From assembly GCA_046297935.1 (NCBI GenBank), contig JBKBHA010000008.1:109860-173859 (forward strand): a stretch of DNA of 64,000 bases. Reading direction: 5' to 3'. Both the position numbers and the translations under genes were made by a program. Shown here one piece after another: positions 33,613 through 42,019 of this stretch. Source of the DNA: CAYMZZ01 sp046297935. Its GTDB lineage: Bacteria > Bacteroidota > Bacteroidia > Chitinophagales > Chitinophagaceae. Position 1 is the first letter of the stretch. Each line of letters starts with the position of its first letter. The notes below the pieces were generated by a model. It did not search any database. It worked only from the letters and a program-made list of their open reading frames with translations, and had not been told where the DNA came from.

Positions 33613-33828
33613 ATGGAAACATTAAAATTTAAAACAACGATCAAATGCTCGGGCTGCATAGCAAAAGCAACACCTTTTTTAGACGGAACGGTAGGTAGGG
33701 ATAATTGGGAAGTAGATGTTCAAAATCCTGATAAGGTTTTGACTATAGTTAGAGATGGCAATTTTGGAGAAGACGAGGTAATAAAGGCGGTCCAGGAGGC
33801 AGGCTTTAAAGCGGAGAAGGTGAACTAA
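33613..33828 (+). CDS. HMA-domain metallochaperone (CopZ-like)
   Basis: The 71-residue protein is one HMA domain, with KCSGCIAKATPFL as the CxxC metal site and a ferredoxin-like fold by length. It probably shuttles Cu(I) in the cytosol to CopA. It has its own operator/promoter C and a terminator directly behind it. Confidence 0.85.
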   Translation: METLKFKTTIKCSGCIAKATPFLDGTVGRDNWEVDVQNPDKVLTIVRDGNFGEDEVIKAVQEAGFKAEKVN

Positions 33829-33853
33829 ACCATGAGTAGGGTTCGTGAATTAT

Positions 33854-33875
33854 GCCGGGGTTTCCCGGCTTTTTT
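33854..33875 (+). terminator. Intrinsic terminator after the HMA chaperone gene
   Basis: GCCGGG and CCCGGC form a six-pair stem around a four-base loop, followed by six T residues. Confidence 0.8.
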
Positions 33876-33892
33876 GTGCCTGAATATCGATC

Positions 33893-34024
33893 TATCTTTG
33901 CCATAAATAGTCAGATTATTAGGACTCCTAATTTCGACATATGAAACCAGCTTTAGCCATAGGTCATTTATTGCTGCGAATGCTCAAGGCAATTTTTTTG
34001 CGAAAAAAAGATTGCTGCAAATAA
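33893..34024 (+). pseudogene. Promoter, operator and remnant of a small regulator gene
   Basis: A perfect -7 box TATCTTTG (33893-33900) is followed by the 15-bp palindrome ATTAGGACTCCTAAT (33918-33932) and by an ATG at 33941. The frame encodes 27 residues (MKPALAIGHLLLRMLKAIFL and on) and then stops at 34024. This looks like the start of a MarR-type regulator that has been truncated. The rest of the gap up to 34245 holds no gene I can support. Confidence 0.4.
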
Positions 34025-34245
34025 GGTATTCGTGGGGAATCCTATTCCTATAACCGTTGTCAACTCAATAATCCCCAAAATTAATCTTCCCAGGTTGACT
34101 TTTATTTTTCTCGTCACAATGAATTGATTACCAATTTTATATGAATGGACTCCCGGCTACGGCTTGCCCTCCAAAAACAGCAATGGGTAAACACGGTCGC
34201 AAGCTGGTACAGAATTTATGCCTTGATTATTAAGAATGTTCAACT

Positions 34246-34641
34246 GTGAGAAAAGCATGCGCGTTCATATTAGCTGTATTCTATCTCAGTTTTTCAATTG
34301 GGGCTACCCTTCACCAGCATTATTGCATGGGTGAACTGGTAGGCACTTCATTATTTAGCTTGCAGGACGATGAATGCGGAAAATGCGGGATGGAGAAACA
34401 TACAGAAGCAAGTAAAGATTGTTGTAAAGATGTTTCGACGACAATTAAAGCTGACGACTCACATACCTTCTCGCAAACAATCTACGATTTTAATTCTTCC
34501 ATATATACTTTACCAGTTACTCATATTGTAGCTACCAGTCTCGGTATACCTGAAACACAAACAGAAAATTTATACCGGACACATAGCCCGCCTTTACTAA
34601 AGCATCCTCTTTTTCTGCAGTTCGGTAATTTCCGTATATGA
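34246..34641 (+). CDS. HYC_CC_PP family protein, copy 1
   Basis: The 131-residue protein starts at a GTG and has a signal peptide (ACAFILAVFYLSFSIGATLH). The family motifs follow: HQHYCMGELV, CGKCGM and KDCCKD, and a C-terminus ending in proline-rich THSPPLLKHP. Histidine and cysteine pairs suggest metal binding outside the cytoplasm. A second paralogue is at 38923. The function of the family is not established. Confidence 0.8.
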   Translation: MRKACAFILAVFYLSFSIGATLHQHYCMGELVGTSLFSLQDDECGKCGMEKHTEASKDCCKDVSTTIKADDSHTFSQTIYDFNSSIYTLPVTHIVATSLGIPETQTENLYRTHSPPLLKHPLFLQFGNFRI

Positions 34642-34761
34642 TTTTACATGGGGCAATATGTTAAACCATCAGGGTTTTACAGTATTGTCATTTTATTTTA
34701 AGCCATAGCGCTCTGCTCCATCGATTCTGCAAATAAACTCTAACTATTCAAATTCTCATTT

Positions 34762-35373
34762 ATGAAAACGCTAGTTGGTTTTACCCTAATAGCAGTAATG
34801 CTATCTTCAGTTCTTTCCTGTTCCAAAGACGATGAAATAGATGTTGAGTCACATGATAAGAACCGCATGATGAAAGAATTGCATGCCATGATGGATACCA
34901 TGATGGCTACACCCATGCCAGGCGATCCCGACCATCACTTTGCCAAAATGATGCAATTGCATCATAAAGGCGCCATTAATATGGCAAATATTGTTTTGAA
35001 TCATGGAAAGGATACTACAATCAGAATGATGGCCCATGATATGATTGAAAAACAAACACAGGAAATAGCCGACTTGCAATCATTTCTAAATAGCCACGAA
35101 ATGCATGAGGCAAATCCCGAGTTCAATATGAAGATGGAAATGAGCATGGATAAAATGGATAGGAATGCTGATCTGCAAATCATCAATGGAGATATTGACC
35201 ACGACTTTGCAATTTTGATGATTTTTCATCACCAGAGTGCAATAGAAATGGCAGACCTGGTTATTCACTACGGGCATCATGCTGAAATTGCGCATATGGC
35301 AGAGACGATGAAAGAAGATCAGGAAATGGAAATTATGGAGCTACAGGAATGGCTACTCAGGCATAGGAATTAA
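34762..35373 (+). CDS. DUF305 lipoprotein
   Basis: The 203-residue protein has a lipobox (SSVLSC, Cys20) and two DUF305 repeats: DHHFAKMMQLHHKGAINMAN and DHDFAILMIFHHQSAIEMAD. These ferritin-like helical repeats are rich in His and Met (MMATPMPGDP), consistent with periplasmic copper or silver binding. The next genes encode more exported copper proteins. Confidence 0.88.
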   Translation: MKTLVGFTLIAVMLSSVLSCSKDDEIDVESHDKNRMMKELHAMMDTMMATPMPGDPDHHFAKMMQLHHKGAINMANIVLNHGKDTTIRMMAHDMIEKQTQEIADLQSFLNSHEMHEANPEFNMKMEMSMDKMDRNADLQIINGDIDHDFAILMIFHHQSAIEMADLVIHYGHHAEIAHMAETMKEDQEMEIMELQEWLLRHRN

Positions 35374-35393
35374 CCTTTCAAAATTATGATACA

Positions 35394-36953
35394 ATGAAAA
35401 AGATAATTATCCTATCGCTTGTTTTGGTTGGATACGTTACTACAGGGTATACCCAACACGAACATCATGAGCCGCAAAAAAAAGAGCCCGCAAAAACAAC
35501 TCCGAAAAAGACAACAAAAAAAACTTCATCGAAGAAAAAGTCAGCTTCACCGGTAAACCGTGTTCAGAGCAAGCCTATACAGGATTCAGTGTCTGGAAAA
35601 CAGACAGACACTGTTCCAACTCATGGTCAGCATATGAAAATGGATACTGTTCCAGCAGCAAATGAGATGCATGGCCAGCATGATATGACAGACACCATGC
35701 CGATGATGACGCATGCCTATTCTCTTAATTTACCTATGAATAGAAATAGCTCCGGAACTGCCTGGCAGCCTGATGCAACTCCCATGTACGGATACATGAA
35801 AATGGGCACAAAATGGAATCTAATGGTTCATGGAAGTATATTTCTGAGGTACAATCACCAGGATATTACTAATAGCGGTATAAGAGGCGAAAGTTTAACA
35901 GACCGGTTTGATGCACCCAACTGGGTAATGTTAATGGCTAACAGGAAGGTAAATAGACGCGGATTATTTTCTTTGTCCTTGATGCTTTCCGCTGATGAGC
36001 TGGTAATGGGAGGAAATGGCTATCCTCTGTTATTTCAATCTGGAGAGACTTTCAACGGAAAACTTTTAATTGACAGGCAACATCCTCATGATTTTATTTC
36101 CGGCCTAAGCGCTGCATATACCCATATGGTCAACAAGGACATTGATCTTACTCTTTATCTGGGTTACCCGGGAGAGCCAGCGATAGGCCCTCCGGCATTT
36201 ATGCATCGTATATCAAGTATGAATAATCCCGATGCGCCGTTAGGACATCACTGGCAGGATGCAACCCATATCACTTTCGGGGTTACTACTCTTGGTTTCA
36301 GATATAAAATTTTAAAGTTTGAGCTTTCAAACTTTACCGGGCGGGAACCTGACGAGGACAGGTATAATTTTGATAAGCCACGTTTCAATTCCTGGTCTTA
36401 CCGGTTTTCAGTTAATCCCACGGATAATTTCTCAGCCCAATTTTCGCAGGCTTTTATAAAAAGTCCTGAATCACTGGAACCGGAAGAAAATATAACAAGA
36501 ACGACTGCTTCGGTACTGCACAGCATTATTTTAGGCGAAAAGACACATCTCACCTCGGCTGTCATTTGGGGAATGAACCAAAAATGGGAGCATCACCCTG
36601 AGCATTCAGCATTACTTGAATCCAATTTACAGATGAATAGAACGGCCCTTTACGGCAGATATGAGTTTATTCAAAAGAGCGGGCATGAACTAAACACAGG
36701 AATAAATGATTCAGATAAGTTATTTCCTGTAAATGCACTGACTTTGGGGACAAGCTATAATTTCCTGCACGCATTCAATACTAATTTCAGGATAGGTGTA
36801 CAAGGATCCGCTTTCTTTACTCCCTCTGAACTACGTGGTTTATATGGAAGACTGCCGTTATCGGCAGAAATATACATTCATGTGCTGCCGATAAACATGA
36901 ATGCGCTAACACGAATGAAGCAACCATCTATGCAAAACCATTCAAACCATTAA
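35394..36953 (+). CDS. Outer-membrane beta-barrel-like protein
   Basis: The 519-residue protein has a signal peptide (KKIIILSLVLVGYVTTGYT), a His/Lys/Pro-rich linker with many Met and His (about residues 20-110), then alternating aromatic strands (MHGSIFLRYN-like, FSLSLMLSADELVM, HDFISGLSAAYTHM, AVIWGMNQKW) suggestive of an outer-membrane barrel. I know such proteins only as hypothetical in Bacteroidota copper clusters. A role in metal passage or sequestration is plausible. Confidence 0.65.
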   Translation: MKKIIILSLVLVGYVTTGYTQHEHHEPQKKEPAKTTPKKTTKKTSSKKKSASPVNRVQSKPIQDSVSGKQTDTVPTHGQHMKMDTVPAANEMHGQHDMTDTMPMMTHAYSLNLPMNRNSSGTAWQPDATPMYGYMKMGTKWNLMVHGSIFLRYNHQDITNSGIRGESLTDRFDAPNWVMLMANRKVNRRGLFSLSLMLSADELVMGGNGYPLLFQSGETFNGKLLIDRQHPHDFISGLSAAYTHMVNKDIDLTLYLGYPGEPAIGPPAFMHRISSMNNPDAPLGHHWQDATHITFGVTTLGFRYKILKFELSNFTGREPDEDRYNFDKPRFNSWSYRFSVNPTDNFSAQFSQAFIKSPESLEPEENITRTTASVLHSIILGEKTHLTSAVIWGMNQKWEHHPEHSALLESNLQMNRTALYGRYEFIQKSGHELNTGINDSDKLFPVNALTLGTSYNFLHAFNTNFRIGVQGSAFFTPSELRGLYGRLPLSAEIYIHVLPINMNALTRMKQPSMQNHSNH

Positions 36954-36956
36954 GAA

Positions 36957-37607
36957 ATGATTGAATTACATCCGGCAATAGTTCATTTTCCCATTGCATT
37001 AATTGCAATCGCAGCTCTTTTTGCCGTGCTCTCATTATTTTTTAAAAAAGAATTCTTTAAAGTGGCAGCATTCTGGAATTTGCTTTTAGGGGTTGCTTTT
37101 GCTATAGCTGCTGTTCTTACAGGATTTATTGAAGAACAAACCCTGGTGCACAATGATGAAATACATCAGACACTGGTAAAGCATAAGTTCACAGGCTTCG
37201 GCATTCTCATTTTTTCATTCATCCTGTTAACATGGGGATGGGTGAGAAAAAATAGATTCAGGAAAGGCGAGTATGCTGCCTGGGCATTTCTATTGGTACT
37301 TGGCACGGCTGCTGTTTTTTACCAGGGATATCTCGGCGGCAAAATGGTATTTGAACAAGGTGCAGGTGTAAAACCTATGGAGCAATATATGGAGCATGAA
37401 AGTGATTCTACAAAACCACATAGTCACTCATATTCGGAACAGGCTCATGGGAGTGATGATGATTCCACTTCGCCAGATAAAACTAAGCCGAAACGCGACC
37501 AATCATCCACGCCACATGAACATACAAACAAAAAGGATACTTCAAAAAAACAGGATTCCATACAATCAAAAGATAAAAAGAAAGAATTAAAAGACATGAA
37601 ATACTAA
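36957..37607 (+). CDS. DUF2231 membrane protein
   Basis: The 216-residue protein starts with IELHPAIVHFPIALIAIAAL, the DUF2231 signature, and has four membrane segments in residues 8-125. The C-terminal 80 residues are a soluble His/Ser/Lys-rich tail (HSHSYSEQAHGSDDDS) that could bind metal. It follows the barrel gene by three bases, so one transcript is likely. Confidence 0.8.
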   Translation: MIELHPAIVHFPIALIAIAALFAVLSLFFKKEFFKVAAFWNLLLGVAFAIAAVLTGFIEEQTLVHNDEIHQTLVKHKFTGFGILIFSFILLTWGWVRKNRFRKGEYAAWAFLLVLGTAAVFYQGYLGGKMVFEQGAGVKPMEQYMEHESDSTKPHSHSYSEQAHGSDDDSTSPDKTKPKRDQSSTPHEHTNKKDTSKKQDSIQSKDKKKELKDMKY

Positions 37608-37648
37608 TCGAGCATTACATCGGACTGAAACAATTTAAAATTATTATT

Positions 37649-38140
37649 ATGGAAATGAAAGATCATAAAACCCAGCACGCAGCAAAAGAGCACAATAAGC
37701 ACTATAAACATCTGCTCATTATGGCCATACTATCGTTTATTGCCATGTACATACTTATGTACGCCATGGTCGATACCTTTTCAAATGTTTTTATGAACGT
37801 TAATCAGTTTTATATGGCAGGACTGATGGCCAGCCCCATGGTAATAATTGAACTTATTGTAATGCGGTCAATGTATATGAATAAGAAACTAAATATGCTG
37901 CTTATTGCAGTCAGCGCAATTCTGTTAATTGGATTCTTTGTATTAATCAGGCAGCAGGCTGGAGTTGGAGATAAACAATTTTTGAAATCCATGATTCCTC
38001 ATCATGCCGGAGCAATCCTGATGTGCGAAGAAGCAAACATTACAGACCCTGAAATAAAAAAACTATGCGAACAAATCAATTCCAGCCAAAAGGCTGAAAT
38101 CGCCCAGATGAAAGCAAAATTAAATGAATTAAAAAAGTGA
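37649..38140 (+). CDS. DUF305 membrane protein
   Basis: The 163-residue protein has three N-terminal membrane segments (LIMAILSFIAMYILMYAM and two more), then one DUF305 unit: FLKSMIPHHAGAILMCEEA. It is a membrane-anchored relative of the lipoprotein at 34762. Likely role is metal binding at the periplasmic face. Confidence 0.85.
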   Translation: MEMKDHKTQHAAKEHNKHYKHLLIMAILSFIAMYILMYAMVDTFSNVFMNVNQFYMAGLMASPMVIIELIVMRSMYMNKKLNMLLIAVSAILLIGFFVLIRQQAGVGDKQFLKSMIPHHAGAILMCEEANITDPEIKKLCEQINSSQKAEIAQMKAKLNELKK

Positions 38141-38202
38141 TGATTCGATTTTAGAATCGAAAAATAGGGATATCTAAATAGTAACTTCTAAAAATTTATT
38201 TT

Positions 38203-38346
38203 ATGGCATACGAAAAAAATCAAAAGGACAAGAAGTATATCTGTCCGATGCACCCGGAGGTACAGAGTGATCAACCAGGTAATTGCACGAAATGCGGAAT
38301 GAAGTTGGTCGAAAAAGATAAACAACAAGTAACTAAAAAGAAGTAA
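38203..38346 (+). CDS. Small heavy-metal-binding domain protein (47 residues)
   Basis: This short gene encodes KKYICPMHPEVQSDQPG and NCTKCGMKLV, the C-P-M-H-P...CxxCGM metal-binding unit. The same unit is fused to the CusB-like adaptor at 47686 and to the CopB-type ATPase at 50100. A free copy may act as a donor that hands metal to those pumps. No signal peptide is present. Confidence 0.8.
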   Translation: MAYEKNQKDKKYICPMHPEVQSDQPGNCTKCGMKLVEKDKQQVTKKK

Positions 38347-38365
38347 CAATTTAAAAATATGAATT

Positions 38366-38695
38366 ATGACACACGAAAAAAATCAATCATTGTTGGAAGC
38401 ACTGAATAATTGCGCCGAAACCTGTAATCATTGTGCAACCGCCTGTCTGGATGAACAGGATGTAAAAATGCTTGCCCGTTGTATTAAACTGGATATTGAT
38501 TGCGCAGATATATGCCTGCTTACAGCATCTTTTGTTGCGCGAGACTCAGAGCATGCGAATCACTTGCTGAAAGAATGCGCTGAAATCTGCGAGGCTTGTG
38601 CGGAGGAATGCGAAAAACATGCACACATGGAGCATTGTCGCAAATGTGCCGATGCTTGCCGTCATTGTGCGGAAGCTTGTTTGCAAACAGCGTAA
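38366..38695 (+). CDS. Four-helix-bundle copper-binding protein (Csp-like)
   Basis: The 109-residue protein has 14 or so cysteines arranged in CAETCNHCATACL, CIKLDIDCADIC, CAEICEACAEECE and CRKCADACRHCAEACL. This is the DUF326/Csp pattern, in which helices lined with Cys store many Cu(I) ions. No signal peptide is seen, so storage would be cytosolic (Csp3-like). Confidence 0.9.
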   Translation: MTHEKNQSLLEALNNCAETCNHCATACLDEQDVKMLARCIKLDIDCADICLLTASFVARDSEHANHLLKECAEICEACAEECEKHAHMEHCRKCADACRHCAEACLQTA

Positions 38696-38857
38696 ATGTG
38701 AGATCGGGGAATGTTATAGTAACAGAGGTGGTATTCCTGGCCTTGTCTCTTTGACCAAAAAAGGGATAGCCGGGCAGGGGCAGGAATACTTACCCTTTAT
38801 ATCGGGACCTGCCCATGAGCATTGATATTCAGGCAAAATATATCGCAGGACAGAATA

Positions 38858-38916
38858 TAAATATAACTAAAAGTCAAAATTATATAACCCATTAACCGGA
38901 ATTACCTATACTTTTG
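38858..38916 (+). promoter_or_regulatory. Operator/promoter D before HYC_CC_PP copy 2
   Basis: TAAATATAAC (38858-38867) and ATTATATAAC (38879-38888) are 21 bp apart. TACTTTTG, a perfect -7 box, lies at 38909-38916, 20 bases past the second box. The ATG follows six bases later, so the transcript would be nearly leaderless. Confidence 0.7.
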
Positions 38917-38922
38917 TGACGG

Positions 38923-39315
38923 ATGAAATTTGTTGTAACCATACTCGCCTTTATTTACCTGACCGCGTCGGTGGGAACTACCATTCATTTCCATTATTGC
39001 ATGGATAAGCTGGTAAATGCGGGGCTTTGGCACAACAATGATAAGAAGTGTGGCAAATGTGGCATGGACAAAAGCCATGAAGGAAATAAAGGCTGTTGTA
39101 AGGATGAGCACAAACAGCTTAAGCTGGAAAATGATCATAAAGGTGTAAGTACTTACCAGCTTACAGAGTTAGCGTCTGTTCTGCTTCCTGTTCCCTTATT
39201 TGAATTACCACATATCAACCTTCCAACTGTTACTGAACAAAATCCCCTTAGCCATGCTCCTCCCCGACGTGGCGATATAGCTGTTTACATTCAAAACTGC
39301 GTTTTCCGTATTTAA
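38923..39315 (+). CDS. HYC_CC_PP family protein, copy 2
   Basis: The 130-residue protein has a signal peptide (VVTILAFIYLTASVGTTIH) and family motifs HFHYCMDKLV, CGKCGMDKSH, KGCCKDEHKQ and SHAPPRRG. It is a paralogue of the protein at 34246. Operator/promoter D places it in the same regulon as copA. Extracytoplasmic metal binding is likely but not proven for the family. Confidence 0.8.
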   Translation: MKFVVTILAFIYLTASVGTTIHFHYCMDKLVNAGLWHNNDKKCGKCGMDKSHEGNKGCCKDEHKQLKLENDHKGVSTYQLTELASVLLPVPLFELPHINLPTVTEQNPLSHAPPRRGDIAVYIQNCVFRI

Positions 39316-39406
39316 ATCTTGCTTCTTCGTATAAGCCGGACAAATGGTTGTCGGGCTATTGGCATTTCATGCCGGTTCCATTTCTATTCTGATTAAAAAA
39401 GTCATT

Positions 39407-40474
39407 ATGAACCGCATAATTATTCCTGCTTTAATCATTACAATCGGTATTGCAGTCATTTCGTGTCGAAAACAAAAAATACCCGATATGGGCATGGAAA
39501 AAAATATTAATTATCCTGCCGCATTTGTGGTTAATGGCGAGGATGGTACCCTTTCGGTCATCAAATTGGCAGACAATACCGTAACTGAAACGATAGAATT
39601 GATGGGCAATAACAATTCTATGGCTATGTGGCCCCACCATATTTATAAACACGAAGCCATCGATATGACGCATCTGGCGATTGCTGCACCAGGTATGGAC
39701 CTGAGCGAAGGGCATGCCGGAGCAACGCCTGGTATGGCAGGGCGGATACTAATCGTGGATGCTGTGACCGGTATGATGGAAAAAGAATTCGAAGTCCCTA
39801 CGATGAACCACAATGCAGTGTATTCACCCGACGGTAAGGAAATATGGACATCTCAAATGGTTATGGATGGAAAGGTATTGGTGTACGATGCGGCCACCTA
39901 TACCTTGAAAACTACTATCGACGTAGGCATGGAACCTGCCGAGGTGACTTTTTCTGCTGATGGTTCCAAAGCATATGTGGCTAATGGAGGCGATGACAAT
40001 GTAAGCATAATCGATCCATCCACTAAAGCAGTTATTACCACCATACCCGTTGGAGATAATCCGGTTGCGGCATGGATTGGTAACGACGGCAAAATGTACG
40101 TGGATAATGAGGACGGACAAACCGTGAGTGTTGTCAGCGTCGCTAACGATAACGTGCTTCAAACTATTGATCTTGGTTTTATGCCCGGCAGCGTTGCACA
40201 TAATGCGCTCAAGAGCGAATTATGGGTGACTGACCCGGAAAATGGAAAAGTTCACTATTATAATTGGGATGCCGGAACAAATAGTTGGATTCATGGCGGT
40301 GTATTTAATGCAGCGCTTGGAGCGCACGCGATTGCGTTTACCAACGATGGAGATTTAGCCTATGTAACCAACCAGGGAGCGGCAAGTGTTTCTGTAATAA
40401 ATGTTGCTTCACATTCAAAACTGAAAGATATAACTGTAGGGAAAAAACCTAACGGTATCCTTATAAACTATTAA
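39407..40474 (+). CDS. YncE-like beta-propeller lipoprotein
   Basis: The ATG at 39407 gives 355 residues with a lipobox (IAVISC). Repeats of the type VYSPDGKEIWTSQM, VTFSADGSKAYVANGGDDN, VSIIDPSTKAVITTIPVGDN and AFTNDGDLAYVTNQGAASVSV mark a seven-bladed propeller of the YncE/surface-layer type. Its ligand is unknown; within this island copper or redox partner binding is possible. Confidence 0.8.
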   Translation: MNRIIIPALIITIGIAVISCRKQKIPDMGMEKNINYPAAFVVNGEDGTLSVIKLADNTVTETIELMGNNNSMAMWPHHIYKHEAIDMTHLAIAAPGMDLSEGHAGATPGMAGRILIVDAVTGMMEKEFEVPTMNHNAVYSPDGKEIWTSQMVMDGKVLVYDAATYTLKTTIDVGMEPAEVTFSADGSKAYVANGGDDNVSIIDPSTKAVITTIPVGDNPVAAWIGNDGKMYVDNEDGQTVSVVSVANDNVLQTIDLGFMPGSVAHNALKSELWVTDPENGKVHYYNWDAGTNSWIHGGVFNAALGAHAIAFTNDGDLAYVTNQGAASVSVINVASHSKLKDITVGKKPNGILINY

Positions 40475-40484
40475 AAAAATAAAA

Positions 40485-40853
40485 ATGAAAACAATCAAAA
40501 TGTTATTTGTCGCCCTATTGGCATTCACTTCGATGTCGGTATTTGCCCAAACAAAAACAGATTCTTTTAAAGTATACGGCAATTGCGGCATGTGCAAAAA
40601 CCGGATTGAAAAAGCGGCCAAACTGGACGGTGTAACTGCGGCAGTTTGGGATGTAGACTCAAAGACCATGACTGTTACTTACGACAGTACTAAAGTAGTC
40701 AACGGGGATATTCAAATGAAAATTGCAGCAGTAGGGCATGATACAGAAAAGTACACCGCCGAGGATAACGTATATAAAAAATTACCGGGCTGCTGTTTAT
40801 ACGACAGGAAAAAAGAGAATAAACATAGCGATCACTCTGGGCACAAACATTAA
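40485..40853 (+). CDS. Periplasmic HMA-domain protein
   Basis: The 122-residue protein has a signal peptide (MKTIKMLFVALLAFTSMSVF, cut near AQ), then an HMA fold with GNCGMCKNRIEKAA and a His-rich tail (HSDHSGHKH) with CC in GCCLY. Metal binding in the periplasm, possibly handing Cu to the efflux adaptor proteins, is likely. Confidence 0.85.
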   Translation: MKTIKMLFVALLAFTSMSVFAQTKTDSFKVYGNCGMCKNRIEKAAKLDGVTAAVWDVDSKTMTVTYDSTKVVNGDIQMKIAAVGHDTEKYTAEDNVYKKLPGCCLYDRKKENKHSDHSGHKH

Positions 40854-40876
40854 TTCATTGATCTTAAAACAAATTT

Positions 40877-41494
40877 ATGAAAAAGATATTTTTTGCGTTG
40901 ATAGCTATCGCATCCCTCGCATTTGTGGCCTGTAATAATAATGAACAGGAAGACAATCAGGACATGGACAAAATGAGTAAAGACAGCACGGCTCCAACCA
41001 GTTCAGCAGGTGACAAGGACGTTAAAGTAGTAGCTGTAACATATTCAGATGTAAATCCTCAATTAGCTACTTCTTTAAAAGAGATGGTTGACCATTACCT
41101 GCACATCAAAAATGCATTGGCAAATGACAATGAAAATGAAGCGAAAAGTGGTGGCGAAGCGATGGTTGCAGCAATGAATAAGGTTGATAAATCCTTGTTT
41201 ACTGCTGAACAAAAAAAGATATATGACGATAATGAAGAAGACCTGAGAGAACACGCCGAGCATATTGGTAAAAGCAAGCTCGATCACCAGCGGGAACACT
41301 TTGCTATGATGAGCGAAGATGTGTATGCTTTAGCCAAAGCATTTGGAAGTGGAAGAACGCTCTATCATGATCATTGCCCGATGTATGACAATAATAAAGG
41401 CGCTAAGTGGCTGAGTGAAACAGTCGAGATCAAAAACCCCTATATGGGTAGCAAGATGCCGAAATGTGGTACAGTGGAAGAAAAAATACAATAA
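40877..41494 (+). CDS. DUF3347 lipoprotein, copy 1
   Basis: The 205-residue protein has a lipobox (FVAC). The DUF3347 region has LKEMVDHYLHIKNALANDN, EHIGKSKLDHQREHFAMMSE and the metal-like end DHCPMYDNNKGAKWLSETVE. Bacteroidota DUF3347 proteins occur beside Cus efflux genes. A second copy is at 48932. Confidence 0.85.
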   Translation: MKKIFFALIAIASLAFVACNNNEQEDNQDMDKMSKDSTAPTSSAGDKDVKVVAVTYSDVNPQLATSLKEMVDHYLHIKNALANDNENEAKSGGEAMVAAMNKVDKSLFTAEQKKIYDDNEEDLREHAEHIGKSKLDHQREHFAMMSEDVYALAKAFGSGRTLYHDHCPMYDNNKGAKWLSETVEIKNPYMGSKMPKCGTVEEKIQ

Positions 41495-41528
41495 AATAAA
41501 TAGATAGGGGGATGTCAGATTTTTAATT

Positions 41529-41996
41529 ATGCATGTGTTTAAAAAAATAGCGTTGGGGTTATTGATCGTTTTTATTTTTATACAATTGACACCACGAAGT
41601 GTGAATAAAAGCGGCCAAACATTGCCAACGGATATAATAAACAATTATCAGGTTCCTAGTGAAGTACAATCGATATTAAAAAAGGCGTGCTATGATTGCC
41701 ATAGTAATAATACAGATTATCCGTGGTACGCTCATGTACAGCCCTTCCGGTTACAATTAGACCGGCATATAAGAGCAGGAAAAGAAGAATTGAACTTTAA
41801 CGAATACTGCTCCTATTCAAAGAAGAAACAATTCAATAAGCTCAGGTCGATTCGTGAATCGCTGGAGGAAGGAACCATGCCGCTGAAATCGTACCGGTTA
41901 ATGCATGCAGATGCGAAACTAACTGAAACAGAAAAGGCAGCAATATTGAAATGGGTAGAAGATACACGCAATTTGATCAAGGGAGGAAAAGAATAA
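41529..41996 (+). CDS. Heme-binding domain protein
   Basis: The 155-residue protein has an N-terminal membrane anchor (GLLIVFIFIQL), then KKACYDCHSNNTDYPWY with a CxxCH heme attachment site (Cys54, Cys57, His58), then conserved FNEYCSYS and LMHADAKLTETEKAAILKW. It is a single-heme periplasmic protein of the Haem_bd family. It precedes the RND pump genes and may act in electron transfer. Confidence 0.85.
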   Translation: MHVFKKIALGLLIVFIFIQLTPRSVNKSGQTLPTDIINNYQVPSEVQSILKKACYDCHSNNTDYPWYAHVQPFRLQLDRHIRAGKEELNFNEYCSYSKKKQFNKLRSIRESLEEGTMPLKSYRLMHADAKLTETEKAAILKWVEDTRNLIKGGKE

Positions 41997-42019
41997 AAGC
42001 AGTTTATTAAAATCAGTTT

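Noticed and set aside
38716..38810. Terminator or structured RNA after the Csp-like gene
   Set aside because: GTATTCCTG and CAGGAATAC can pair, but the loop is long and no T run follows; evidence is too weak to list.
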